A DNA stretch of 64,000 bases from G965247475 sp965247475 (GTDB taxonomy: Bacteria > Chloroflexota > UBA11872), in assembly GCA_965247475.1 (NCBI GenBank), contig OZ252016.1, positions 434,001-498,000 of the forward strand, given 5' to 3'. The position numbers and the translations under genes are program-made. The notes under the pieces are model-generated. The model saw only the letters and a program-made list of their open reading frames with translations, was not told where the DNA came from and ran no database searches. Shown one piece after another: positions 8,877 to 17,789 of the stretch. Position 1 is the stretch's first letter. The number at the start of each line of letters is the position of its first letter.

Positions 8877-10340
8877 TCAGCCCGTCGCGCCGCCGGCCAG
8901 GATGGGCAGCGTGAGCCCGACCACGATCACCAGCGCCCAGAGCGCGGGCGCCGATGTCAGCAGCTGTTCACGGCGGCCGGCGGCGCGGGCCGCCTCCGTT
9001 ACACGACGCGGCGTCCACCACGGGCTGAATCGCGTTTCGAAGGAGTGGAAGGTCACGCCGACGCCCGCGCCATAGGCAAGGTGGCCAATCACGCTGGCAA
9101 TCAGGCCGGCCGCGATCTCCGCGGACCAGACCGGGGCCGCCCCGAGCAGAATCGGCATGAGCGTAATGGGTCCAATCACCCAGACGAAGAACCCGTACGA
9201 CACCCCCCAGCCCACCGCCGAGCCAACGTCATACGTCTGCCGGCGAAACAGCAGGCCATACGTCGCGCCGAAGATCGTGGCGATGATGAAGTGGATGATG
9301 AGCCCCACGACCTCCGCATCCGCGCGGGCCAGACTGGCGACGTCGCGCAGGGCGCCGATCTGCACCATCACGTAGGTGAACAGCAGGCCCCCGATCACAC
9401 CGGCCAGGGCGCCGCGCCAGATGGCGCGCAGCCCCTGCGCGCCAGGTCCCTCGTCGTCGTCCGTCAGCCGCGCGTCGGCGAAGAGCGCCCGCCACGTGGA
9501 ATCGAGCCACTGGTAGCCCAGACCCAGGAATCCGCCGTAGAGCAGATACGCGATGAACGCGGCGAAATCGCGGCGTGTTTCCTCGATGGACCAGGCCAGC
9601 CCATCGCCGTAGATCAACGGCACGATCGTCTTGGGCACCGCCGCCCAGAGCAGAAACGCCCACATGGCGCCGCGCACGAGCCCCGCGCCGGCGCTGTCGG
9701 CCGGACGCGGAACGAGGAACGCGAACAGCGCGCCTCCGAATCCGCCGATCAGCAACAACCCGAGCCAGGCGGTAAGGACCGCGACTTCAGGGTCGAGAGC
9801 CGCAAACGTCGGCAGCGCCTGCTGCTCACCGAGCGGCCGCCCCACGATCGAAACCGCGATCAAGCCCGCGAGCGCCCCGCGAACCAGGGCGCCGCGCGAC
9901 GGCAGGCTGATTCGCTCGCGGCGCAACACCAGCAGCGCCATGCCTGCCACCGCGCCGTAGAGCAGGAAGCCGAACAATAGCGAGAAGGATCCGCGTGCCG
10001 ACTCTAGGTCCCAGGCGAGCGGCGACCCGATCATGAGCGGGTGGATCGTCAGCGGGTCCACGAACCACCACACCGCGCCGAACGTGGTCCCCCAGAACAC
10101 AACCGTGGCCGGCGCCAGCGTTTGCCGTCGGACGAGCGCGCCAAAGATGGCGCCGACCACGGCGGCAATCGCCAAATGCACCGCCCACCCGACCGCCACG
10201 GACTCACCTGCCCGCAGGATCAACGCCATCGACCCCATCATTCCGAGCTGGACCATGGCCAATCCCAGCGCGACGCCGCCAACAAGCCCGGCGAGCGCGC
10301 CGCTCAGCAGCCAGCCGGCGAGGCCCTCGCGCCGCATCAC
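8877..10340 (-). CDS. Polytopic membrane protein made of three repeats of one module
   Basis: The 487-residue protein is strongly hydrophobic and consists of three copies of a unit of about 127 residues (roughly 13-139, 153-279 and 309-434), each with several membrane spans. Each unit begins with a Gly/Ala-rich helix (GALAGLVGG, GALAGLIAV, GALAGVIGG), passes a P-x-x-x-x-P loop such as DPLTIHPLMIG or GPITLMPILLG, and ends in a helix like FLLYGAVAG. A fourth copy is the N-terminus of the next gene upstream. The start GTG overlaps the stop of that gene (GTGA), so translation is coupled. I do not recognise a named family; a role in the membrane beside NDH-2 is inferred from the shared module and the operon. 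Confidence 0.75.
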   Translation of the reverse strand: MMRREGLAGWLLSGALAGLVGGVALGLAMVQLGMMGSMALILRAGESVAVGWAVHLAIAAVVGAIFGALVRRQTLAPATVVFWGTTFGAVWWFVDPLTIHPLMIGSPLAWDLESARGSFSLLFGFLLYGAVAGMALLVLRRERISLPSRGALVRGALAGLIAVSIVGRPLGEQQALPTFAALDPEVAVLTAWLGLLLIGGFGGALFAFLVPRPADSAGAGLVRGAMWAFLLWAAVPKTIVPLIYGDGLAWSIEETRRDFAAFIAYLLYGGFLGLGYQWLDSTWRALFADARLTDDDEGPGAQGLRAIWRGALAGVIGGLLFTYVMVQIGALRDVASLARADAEVVGLIIHFIIATIFGATYGLLFRRQTYDVGSAVGWGVSYGFFVWVIGPITLMPILLGAAPVWSAEIAAGLIASVIGHLAYGAGVGVTFHSFETRFSPWWTPRRVTEAARAAGRREQLLTSAPALWALVIVVGLTLPILAGGATG

Positions 10341-12166
10341 GGACCGGACTCCTCAGTGCGCGGCTCCGCCGTCGCGCCTGAGTCGGCCGGTATCTCAGCG
10401 CTGCCGCCGTCGACGGACGGGGGCGCCGGATCGGCGGAGGTGAGCACGATGTCGCGGGGAAACAGGAGGTCGATCCCCCAGTCCAGCAACACGCGGACTT
10501 TGCGCTCCAGCCCGGGAAGCTTGCTCAAGTAGACCGCGCGCCACATGAACCAGGCCATGAGACCCGAGAACTTGCGACCACGAATCTCCGCGGCGGCGGT
10601 GCGATGACCCAGCGCAACGAGCGAACCGATCGCGCGGAACCGGAACTCCTCGAGCGGTCGGCCATTGAGCGCGGCCACGATGTTCCCAGCGCCCACCCGG
10701 CCTTCGCGCAGGGCGTGCTGGGCGGTCGGCGGGCAGAACCGCCCCGGCGCCGTGAGATCAGGGATCTGTGCGCCATCGCCCACCGCCCAAACGTCGGCAA
10801 GTCCCTGTACCCGCAGGGTTGAATCGGCGACCACCTGGCCGCCGCGGTTGAGCTCGACGGACAGCGTCTTCAGCAGCGGGTGCGGCTGATTGCCCGCGGT
10901 CCAGACGAGCGCGTGTGTCGGAATCTCCGTGCCGTCGTCGAGCACGACGCCGTCCGCGCGTGCGCCGGCGACGCGTCGACTCAGCAGAAACTCGATCCCT
11001 CGCATGCGCAGCTTGTCCAGCGCATAGGCGCCGAGCTCGGGGCTCAGCTCGGGCAGGATGCGGTCGCGCGAATGTACGAGCACGAACCGCGCGTCCTGAG
11101 GTTCGATGCCTGGGTAGAAGCGCCGCACGCTTCGCACGAGATCGAGCAGCTCGGCGATCGTCTCGGTTCCAGCGAAGCCGCCGCCGGCCACCACGAACGT
11201 GAGCAGTCGCCGCCGTCTCCGCCCGTCCGGCTCGACGTCGGCAAGCTCCAGCAGCTGGAGGACGCGATTGCGCAGGCGGATCGCGTCCTCGAGGGTCTTG
11301 AGCGTGGAGGCGTGCTCGGCGAGGCCGGGCAGCCCAAAGAAGTTCGGGATCGCTCCCATCGCCAGCATCAGATGGTCGTAGGGGAGCGATTCGCTGGCGG
11401 AGGCGCCCGGCACGCGGATCGTCACGGCTTTCTCCGCGAGGTCGATCGCTTCGACATGCGCATGCCGAAACCGCGTATGCGGGCAGGCCGCCCGAATCGG
11501 CGCTGAGATGTGCTGCGCCTCCAGCCCGCTGGACGCAACCTCGGCGAGCATGGGCGTGAAAACCAGGTAGTTGCTCCGACTGATGAGCGTGACTTCGGGA
11601 CCACCGCCGCGCGGGAAGAGCGATTCGAGCCGCTGGGCCGCGGCCATTCCGCCGAAGCCGCCGCCCACGATGACCACCCGGCCGCGAGCTGGGGCCGCCG
11701 CCGGAGTCTCAGGTTCACGTGGCGGCGCGATGACGCGCGCGAGCGACGTAAGCAGATGGAAGGCGACGCCGGTCACGGCCCCATAGACCAGATGCCCAAT
11801 GAGACTCGGAAACGCGGCCGTGGCTTGCTCGACCGACCAGCTCGGACGCAGACCCTCGGCAATCGGCCGCAGTGTCAGCGGCCCGACGATCCAGAGCAGC
11901 AGGCCGAACACGACGCCAAGCGTGGTCGCGGCCGCGTAGGCGTTGGGCCGGTAGCCGACGAGAAGGCCGAACGCCGCGCCGGCCACGGCCGCGAGCGGCA
12001 GATGAATGGCCGCGCCCGTCCCGCTGGCACTGGCGCCGAAGAGCCCCGCCTGCCCCATGCCCAGGCCTTGGTCGAGCATGGCGGCCGTGAACACCAATCC
12101 GCCGAGCAGTCCGGCGACGGCGCCCGTGGCGGTTTCGCGACGCAGGGCCGGCATGAGCCATCGCAC
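10337..12166 (-). CDS. Type II NADH dehydrogenase-like flavoprotein with an N-terminal membrane module
   Basis: Residues about 15-139 form one copy of the membrane module found three times in the downstream protein (GPLTLRPIAEG loop, GHLVYGAVTG helix). A proline/alanine linker follows, and from about residue 162 a pyridine nucleotide-disulphide oxidoreductase of the NDH-2 type: FAD-binding VIVGGGFGGMAAA, NAD-binding VVAGGGFAGTETIAEL and WAVGDGAQIPD. The C-terminal part has the hydrophobic FSGLMAWFMWRAVYLSKLPG that anchors NDH-2 enzymes to the membrane. NDH-2 oxidises NADH and reduces quinone without pumping protons. The N-terminal fusion makes it longer (609 aa) than usual (about 400-450 aa). 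It is first in a two-gene operon. Confidence 0.85.
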   Translation of the reverse strand: MRWLMPALRRETATGAVAGLLGGLVFTAAMLDQGLGMGQAGLFGASASGTGAAIHLPLAAVAGAAFGLLVGYRPNAYAAATTLGVVFGLLLWIVGPLTLRPIAEGLRPSWSVEQATAAFPSLIGHLVYGAVTGVAFHLLTSLARVIAPPREPETPAAAPARGRVVIVGGGFGGMAAAQRLESLFPRGGGPEVTLISRSNYLVFTPMLAEVASSGLEAQHISAPIRAACPHTRFRHAHVEAIDLAEKAVTIRVPGASASESLPYDHLMLAMGAIPNFFGLPGLAEHASTLKTLEDAIRLRNRVLQLLELADVEPDGRRRRRLLTFVVAGGGFAGTETIAELLDLVRSVRRFYPGIEPQDARFVLVHSRDRILPELSPELGAYALDKLRMRGIEFLLSRRVAGARADGVVLDDGTEIPTHALVWTAGNQPHPLLKTLSVELNRGGQVVADSTLRVQGLADVWAVGDGAQIPDLTAPGRFCPPTAQHALREGRVGAGNIVAALNGRPLEEFRFRAIGSLVALGHRTAAAEIRGRKFSGLMAWFMWRAVYLSKLPGLERKVRVLLDWGIDLLFPRDIVLTSADPAPPSVDGGSAEIPADSGATAEPRTEESGP

Positions 12167-12364
12167 GATTGCGCCTCTCCTCCCCGTCGGCGCGCGGTCA
12201 CGCGGGCGCTACGGCGACGATCGTACGTGGCCGCGCCAACGACGAGAAACGGCGTCCATCGCCACGACGGTGATCCCGCACGGTTCGACGGGTTCAAGTC
12301 GGTGGCGGCAATGACGGGGAGTCCTCTCGAAACGCCTCTGCATCGGGACGAGCGGCTCCGCGGG

Positions 12365-12388
12365 TAGAATTGCCAAACCTGCGAGGAG
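12365..12388 (+). promoter_or_regulatory. -10-like hexamer and ribosome binding site before the dehydratase
   Basis: TAGAAT at 12365-12370 resembles a sigma70-type -10 box and GAGGAG at 12383-12388 is a good Shine-Dalgarno seven bases before the ATG at 12396. No clear -35 box is seen. This 230-bp gap separates two divergent genes and should hold promoters for both. Confidence 0.4.
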
Positions 12389-12395
12389 TCCTTCA

Positions 12396-13421
12396 ATGGC
12401 GTCGAATCCTGTGCTGGTCGTAGCCGGTGGCGCCGGGTTCATCGGGGCGAATTTCGTCCACTACATCGTGCGGACCCGGCCTGATTGGACCGTCCGGATC
12501 GTGGACCTGCTGACCTACGCGGGCGACCGCACGCGCCTGGCCGGCGCCGACGCCGAGTTCATCCAGGGCGACATCGCCAACGGTGCGCAGGCCGCCGCGG
12601 CTCTGGACGGCGCCGCCTGGCTGGTCAACTTCGCGGCCGAGACGCATGTGGACCGCTCGTTGCTGGACGCCGACGCATTCCTCCGAACCAACGTCACCGG
12701 CGCCTACGTGCTGCTACAGGCCGCGCGTGCGGCCGGCATCGAGAAGATCGTGCACGTGAGCACCGACGAAGTCTACGGCGAGAGCCGCTCGGGCGTCTTC
12801 ACCGAGACCGATCTGCTGGCGCCGCGCAGCCCGTACTCGGCGAGCAAGGCCGGCGGCGAGATGCAGGCCTTCGCGCTGCACGCGACCTATGGACTGCCGG
12901 TATGCGTGACGCGCGGCGCGAACACCATCGGCCCCTGGCAGCACCCTGAGAAGGCGGTGCCGCTGTTCACCATCAACGCGCTGACGGACCAGCCGCTGCC
13001 GCTGTACGGGCGCGGCGAGCAGCAGCGCGATCGGCTGCACGTGAACGATCACTGCGGGGCGATCCTGGCCGTGCTGGAGCGCGGTGTGCCGGGCGAGGTG
13101 TACAACGTGGCGGCGGACAACCACCGCGACAATCTGACGGTGGCGCGGGCAATCTGCCGGCAGCTGGGCAAACCCGAGAGCCTGATCCGATTCGTGGAGG
13201 ATCGGGCCGGGCACGACTGGAACTACGCCATGGACGCGACCAAGCTGCGCGGCTTGGGATGGGCGCCCGAGTCGGACTTCGACCAGACTTTGGGCTCCAC
13301 GGTCGACTGGTACGCGGCGCATCGCGCGTGGTGGGAGCCGATCGTGGGCGGCGAATTCCAGGCGTACTACGAGACGCAGTACGGCCGCCGGCTGGCCGAG
13401 TCGGAGGCCTACCGGGCCTAG
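12396..13421 (+). CDS. dTDP-glucose 4,6-dehydratase-like enzyme (extended SDR)
   Basis: An extended short-chain dehydrogenase of 341 residues. It has the NAD-binding GGAGFIG at residues 11-17, the dehydratase triad in STDEVYG (T123, D124, E125), and YSASK (Y147, K151). The segments PRSPYSASKAG, NTIGPWQHPEKAVPLF and DRLHVNDHC match RmlB-type enzymes, which convert dTDP-glucose to the 4-keto-6-deoxy sugar for rhamnose and other deoxysugars. The start ATG has a clear GAGGAG site. No RmlA, RmlC or RmlD genes are adjacent, so the pathway partner genes must be elsewhere; a UDP- or other nucleotide-sugar substrate remains possible. Confidence 0.85.
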   Translation: MASNPVLVVAGGAGFIGANFVHYIVRTRPDWTVRIVDLLTYAGDRTRLAGADAEFIQGDIANGAQAAAALDGAAWLVNFAAETHVDRSLLDADAFLRTNVTGAYVLLQAARAAGIEKIVHVSTDEVYGESRSGVFTETDLLAPRSPYSASKAGGEMQAFALHATYGLPVCVTRGANTIGPWQHPEKAVPLFTINALTDQPLPLYGRGEQQRDRLHVNDHCGAILAVLERGVPGEVYNVAADNHRDNLTVARAICRQLGKPESLIRFVEDRAGHDWNYAMDATKLRGLGWAPESDFDQTLGSTVDWYAAHRAWWEPIVGGEFQAYYETQYGRRLAESEAYRA

Positions 13422-13536
13422 CGTCGGGCGGGCGACGAGCGATCGCCGCGTCGCCGCTGCCTTTCCGCATCGCCCCCGTTGGGCGCCGCGCCGCGTGGAA
13501 TACTCGCGCGGCAACGGGCCATCGGAGATCCGCGCC

Positions 13537-14190
13537 GTGAACGAGCTGGATGCCGGCGCCGCGGTCCTTCGACTCCCGAGGCGCGGCTGGCGTTCGGCGT
13601 GGTCCTGGATGCGCTGGGACGTGCCGACCCGCATTGCGCTCTTGATTGCCGCGCCGCTGGTGTGGATCGCCGTGGCGGACATCGACCCGGCGGCCATCGG
13701 GCTCACGCTCGGGTTGCGCGGCCTCGACTGGGTCCTGGTGGCGGTGTGGTCGGCCGGTGTGGCGCTGGTAACGCTGACCTATCGCCGCTGGCTGCTGCCG
13801 GTGCGCAGCGCGCCCGATCGCTCGGCGCTGGCGCTGGAGCTGCCCTTCTTCGGCGTGCTGAACCCGGTAGCGGAGGAACTGTTCTTTCGCGGCGGTGCAA
13901 TGTTCGGACTCGCGAGCCTGGTCGGCATGCCGTGGGCGATCGCGATCACGTCGCTCGTGTTCGGGTTCCACCACCAACTTGACCGCCGATTTCCGTTCTC
14001 TTTCCTGGTGCTGGGCACCCTTGGCGGAGCGATCTTTGGGATCGCGGCCGCGATGTTCGGGTCAATCGTTCCCGCGATCGTGCTGCACGCCGTGGCGGAC
14101 CTCGTGATATTCGTGGCCGCGGGAAGCGTGCTGGAGCGGTATCAGGTAGGGCTGGCGGCCGATGCCGGGCCGGGATCGGGAGAAGGCTAG
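13537..14190 (+). CDS. CPBP family intramembrane metalloprotease
   Basis: A 217-residue membrane protein with the Abi/CPBP signature: EELFFRG (E113, E114, R118), FGFHHQ and LHAVADL supplying the histidines expected to bind zinc inside the membrane. Several hydrophobic helices surround these motifs. Relatives include eukaryotic Rce1 and bacterial proteins of bacteriocin immunity; the target here is not evident. The GTG at 13537 is chosen because GGAG lies nine bases upstream; an in-frame ATG at 13495 is less likely. It follows the dehydratase by 115 bp. Confidence 0.85.
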   Translation: MNELDAGAAVLRLPRRGWRSAWSWMRWDVPTRIALLIAAPLVWIAVADIDPAAIGLTLGLRGLDWVLVAVWSAGVALVTLTYRRWLLPVRSAPDRSALALELPFFGVLNPVAEELFFRGGAMFGLASLVGMPWAIAITSLVFGFHHQLDRRFPFSFLVLGTLGGAIFGIAAAMFGSIVPAIVLHAVADLVIFVAAGSVLERYQVGLAADAGPGSGEG

Positions 14191-14354
14191 CGGCGGGCGC
14201 GCACGCGAAGAGCCTCCACGAGAGCCGTGCCGTTGATGGGCGGTCAGACACCGCTCGAGTGCGCGGGGCGCTCCGGACCGCGAACGTGCGCGTCATTTCG
14301 CCGCCGGGACCACGCCGGGTGCGTCGGGAGTGCGTTGCTAGACTGACCGGTGCT

Positions 14355-14428
14355 GGCCCGGTAGCTCAGTTGGATAGAGCGTGTGGTTGCGGACCACAAG
14401 GCCGGAGGTTCGAGTCCTCTCCGGGTCG
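14355..14428 (+). tRNA. tRNA-Arg (anticodon GCG)
   Basis: A complete cloverleaf is readable. The acceptor stem GGCCCGG pairs with CCGGGTC (one G-U), the D arm is GCTCAGTTGGATAGAGC, and the anticodon stem TGTGG/CCACA encloses the loop TTGCGGA, giving anticodon GCG for CGC/CGU arginine codons. The T arm is GGAGG TTCGAGT CCTCT. The discriminator is G and no CCA end is encoded. A -10-like TAGACT lies at 14339-14344. Most bacteria decode these codons with an A34 (inosine) tRNA, so the G34 form is unusual. Confidence 0.9.
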
Positions 14429-14541
14429 CCCAATTGTTCGGTCGCAGCTTGTCCCAGACCCGAGATGACGTACCGCTCGCCCGGCGCTGCGCGCCTATCG
14501 TCGCGTAGCGCCCGCCCGCCGCCCATCCCCGAGCGACTAGC

Positions 14542-15522
14542 GTGACGGCGCACGCACGGCGACGCCTGGGCGCGGGCAGCCTGGAAGTCGCGGCGATCGG
14601 CGTGGGCACCTGGCAGTGGGGCGACCGCGGATTCTGGGGCTACGGACGCGAATACGGGTACGACGAAGTCGCGGCGGCGTACGCGGCGGCACGGGCGGCC
14701 GGCCTGGATCTGTTCGACACGGCGGAGATATACGGCGCCGGCGAGTCCGAGCGCATGCTGGGCGTGTTCGCCGCGGGTGACGACGATGGGGTCGTCATCG
14801 CGACCAAGTACTTCCCGGCGCCCAACCGGCTGCACGAGCGATCGGTGCACGCGGCGCTCGACCGCAGCCTGGAACACCTCGGGGTGTCGTCGGTGGATCT
14901 GTATCAGATCCACTGGCCGTTGAGTCTAGTGCCGCACGCGCGGCTCGCGCGGGCGCTCGCGACGGCGGTGCGCGATGGGCGCGTGGGCCACGTAGGCGTG
15001 AGCAACTTCTCGGCCGGGCAGCTCCGGCGCATGCACGCGCGGCTGGCCGATCTGGGCGTTCCGCTGATCGCCAATCAGGTGCGCTACAGCTTGCTGCGCC
15101 GGGCGCCGGAGGTGAACGGCGTGCTGGAGGCCTGCCACGAGCTGGACATCGCCCTGATCGCATACAGCCCGCTGGCGCAGGGGGTGCTATCGGGTCGCTA
15201 TGACCTCCGGCACCGCCCGAGCGGTCCGCGTCGCTTGAGCGGGAGCTTCCGCCGCGGCGCCCTGGCCCGCGCCATGCCGGTCGTCGCGACGCTGAGGGAG
15301 ATCGCGGCATCGCACGGCGTCGAGCCAAGCCAGGTGGCGCTGGCCTGGCTGCTTCGCGACGAGCGCGTAGTGCCGATCCCGGGCGCCAAGACGGCGCGGC
15401 AGGCCCGATCGAACGCGGCGGCGTGCGGGGTTCGATTGAACGCGGACGAGCTGGGACAGTTGGACGCCGTGTCGCGCGGCTACCGGCGGGCGCCCTGGTG
15501 GGCGCGGCGGGTGATGGGGTAA
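14542..15522 (+). CDS. Aldo/keto reductase
   Basis: A 326-residue AKR of the larger (AKR11-13-like) type. The catalytic residues are D59 and Y64 in FDTAEIYG, K89 in ATKY and H124 in YQIHWP. Cofactor-binding features follow: SNFSAGQL, NQVRYSLL, AYSPLAQGVLSG and the C-terminal IPGAKTARQARSNAAA, which binds the 2'-phosphate/adenine side of NADPH in relatives. It reduces aldehydes or ketones in the cytoplasm; the substrate is unknown. The start is a GTG about 110 bp after the tRNA-Arg gene. It is distinct in sequence from the shorter reductase at 8 kb. Confidence 0.85.
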   Translation: MTAHARRRLGAGSLEVAAIGVGTWQWGDRGFWGYGREYGYDEVAAAYAAARAAGLDLFDTAEIYGAGESERMLGVFAAGDDDGVVIATKYFPAPNRLHERSVHAALDRSLEHLGVSSVDLYQIHWPLSLVPHARLARALATAVRDGRVGHVGVSNFSAGQLRRMHARLADLGVPLIANQVRYSLLRRAPEVNGVLEACHELDIALIAYSPLAQGVLSGRYDLRHRPSGPRRLSGSFRRGALARAMPVVATLREIAASHGVEPSQVALAWLLRDERVVPIPGAKTARQARSNAAACGVRLNADELGQLDAVSRGYRRAPWWARRVMG

Positions 15523-15557
15523 GGGCGCGGCTCCTTCGACCGCTCACCCCGCCTATC

Positions 15558-16409
15558 TCAACGCGAGGAACCGCCGGACGCGGCGGCGGCCGTCAGCAGC
15601 TCCCGGAGATGGTCGCGCAGGCGGACGGTCTCGCTGATGATGTCCTGCTGATCGAGATCCAGCCACGGCGTGTGAACCACCTCGAGCGCGACGACGCCCT
15701 CATACCCGCCCGCGACGAGGTCGCCGACGATCCGCCGGAAGTCGATCGCGCCGTCGTCGAACCCGGTCTGCAGTTTGCCGAGGGCCGCCTGGCGGGCGTG
15801 CCAGTGGGTGCCATGTGGATGCATCACGGCGGTCTCTTCGTACGTGAAGCCGTGGAAGGCGAAGTGCGAGTGATCGATCGTGAGGCTGAGCCCGGGGACG
15901 TCATCGAGCATGCGCAGGGCGAGATCGGGCGACCAGATGCAGCTCTCGACGTGGGGCTCGATGCGCAAGGCCAGGCCGTGCTCGCCGGCGATATCCACGA
16001 GCGGGCGGAGCTGGTCGCGGGTGCGTGCGTACGCCTGATCGAGGGAGAGGCCCGGCCAGTTCATGCCGGGACTCAGCGTGATGCCGTTGAGCCCGATCTG
16101 GGCGCCGAACGCGATCCAGCCGGCGGTCACCTCCCGCTGGTGGCGGTACTCCTGCTCGTCCGGAGTGTTGGTGATGTGCTTGTCGGTCGGCTGCGGAAAA
16201 CCGTCGTGAAAGCGGACGCCCGTGCGCTCGGCGATCGCGTTCACCCGGTCGGCGGCGGCGCCGACGTTTTCCGCGACGGCCTCCGGGTCCAGGTCGCGCC
16301 CGTTCCCAAGGTCCATGACATCCATGCCCAGAACACGCGTGATCCGCGCGGCTTCCTCGGTGGTGCAGAGCGGAAAGCTGAAGAGGTGGGTGCCGAGGGT
16401 GATGGGCAT
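15558..16409 (-). CDS. Sugar phosphate isomerase/epimerase family protein (AP2Ec TIM barrel)
   Basis: A 283-residue xylose isomerase-like TIM barrel. Putative metal-binding residues appear in order: E in LRIEPHVES, D and H in LTIDHSHFAFHG, H in MHPHGTHWHAR and E in VALEVVHTPW. Such enzymes (IolE, IolI, hydroxypyruvate isomerase and tagatose epimerase relatives) act on sugars or inositol derivatives in the cytoplasm. The gene converges with the aldo/keto reductase at 14.5 kb with only 35 bp between the ends. The specific substrate cannot be assigned. Confidence 0.8.
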   Translation of the reverse strand: MPITLGTHLFSFPLCTTEEAARITRVLGMDVMDLGNGRDLDPEAVAENVGAAADRVNAIAERTGVRFHDGFPQPTDKHITNTPDEQEYRHQREVTAGWIAFGAQIGLNGITLSPGMNWPGLSLDQAYARTRDQLRPLVDIAGEHGLALRIEPHVESCIWSPDLALRMLDDVPGLSLTIDHSHFAFHGFTYEETAVMHPHGTHWHARQAALGKLQTGFDDGAIDFRRIVGDLVAGGYEGVVALEVVHTPWLDLDQQDIISETVRLRDHLRELLTAAAASGGSSR

Positions 16410-16650
16410 CGGCGGTCTCCGACTCAGGCGGGATCGGCGCCAGTAGAGCCTGACGGCCGAAACCCGTCAACCCGGCCATGCCGACAGCGCCGCCGGCCGG
16501 CCCGGGACGCTCAACCCGGTCCGTCGAGAATCAACGCTCGTCTGGCTGATCGCGGTGGCGGTCTCCGGCGGTGCGTCCAGTGGTTGCGGATGTGTTCGGG
16601 GGGACAGAGCCTCTGCCGCCTTGGTTGGGAAGCGGCTTTCTCGACCTAGC

Positions 16651-17070
16651 TCACGCGCGCGGGAGATCTTTCCGGAGATGAGCGCTGACCGTGCCCATGA
16701 GCATGATGAACAGCACGTCGATGACCACCCAGAAGATTAGGCGGGTTTGGCTCTGGCCATCCTCGCCAACCGTGAGATCATCGAACCAGTTCCAGAAGAA
16801 CAAGATCGCCAGGACCGCGGCCGCATAGAACACCAGGTTGACCCAGATGTACGTATTGGTTCCGCTGCCGTCCGTTTCGAGGCCTCGCTTGTGGACGTAC
16901 GTCGCTGCTAACGTCACGACAATGCCAAAGGCCATGAACCAGTTGAGTACAGTCCACACCGAATCGACATCCAGCGAATCTTCGTAGAAGGGCGAGAGCA
17001 CAAAGTGCACCAGCACGGCGATGGCTATAAGACCGAGAATGAGGGAGAGCGGCTTTCTGAGCATCTCCAT
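16651..17070 (-). CDS. Small four-helix membrane protein of unknown function
   Basis: The 139-residue protein has four hydrophobic segments (about 8-26, 42-60, 74-94 and 108-128) joined by short polar loops, with a basic C-terminus. No catalytic motif or known family is recognised. The ATG is preceded by a purine-rich AGAGAGG stretch about eight bases upstream, supporting the start. It stands alone between a convergent-strand gap and the decayed LivK-like region. Confidence 0.6.
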   Translation of the reverse strand: MEMLRKPLSLILGLIAIAVLVHFVLSPFYEDSLDVDSVWTVLNWFMAFGIVVTLAATYVHKRGLETDGSGTNTYIWVNLVFYAAAVLAILFFWNWFDDLTVGEDGQSQTRLIFWVVIDVLFIMLMGTVSAHLRKDLPRA

Positions 17071-17167
17071 GGCGACCTCTCTCTCCGGAACGTCGACGAT
17101 GATGCGATCTGCGGCCGATGGAACTCATAGTGGGTCCGCGAGTCCGGCTTCGTCAATCAGTCTTCCG

Positions 17168-17569
17168 CCCGGCTCTGGCCCGGTTCCAGGGTCCGTGGCG
17201 GTAGCCCCCGGCGAGGCCATCCAGATCCGTTCGATGCAGGTCCTCACGGGGCTCGGTAACTTGGGCTCCCCGGGCCAGCGCGGTGTGGCGCTGGCGGTGG
17301 CGGACTAGGGCCCTATCAAGGGGCGCGATGTCGCGATGGGCGCCGGCCTCGACTCTCTCTGTAGTGAGCAAGGCGGTCGCGCCGCCGCTGATGCGGTAAC
17401 CGGCGACCCCCGTGTCGTCGGCGCCAGCGGATTCAGGGGCGTCATCGGTGTCCTCACCTGTGACGAGTTCGGCGACTGCGGCACCGGCGCCGTTCAGATA
17501 TCGCACCACACCGATTCGAGCGTCACCGACGTTGCCGACCTCCCCGTCGTCTACCGCTTCGCGCCCTGA
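17168..17569 (+). pseudogene. Decayed LivK-like substrate-binding protein
   Basis: The frame gives the mature N-terminus of a branched-chain amino-acid type binding protein (APGEAIQIRSMQVLTGLG, GQRGVALAVAD), a TAG stop where relatives have Tyr, then GPIKGRDVAMGAGLDSLCS and GGRAAADAVTGDPRVVG. It then jumps directly to the C-terminal part GVIGVLTCDEFGDCGTG with SHHTDSSVTDVADLPVVYRF. Roughly 250 central residues are missing. Both a nonsense change and a large internal deletion show it is dead. It lies on the strand opposite to the intact liv operon. Confidence 0.7.
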
Positions 17570-17789
17570 TCGGCCCCGCCGGGGTGTGGGATGACTGTTG
17601 GCCAAGCCGGATGCGCCTGGTCCTGTTGTTTCCGCGGCCGACCGGTGGACGGACCGCTGGAGAAAAAGGGGACCAACGTTAGCGGCGCACGGTCTACGGC
17701 TAACCCTGATCCACCGTGCTGGTGCGATGCGCGCGCCCTCGCGCTGCGGTTCGGTTGGCGCGCTCACCGGCTTCATCCCCCAGCGCCCT

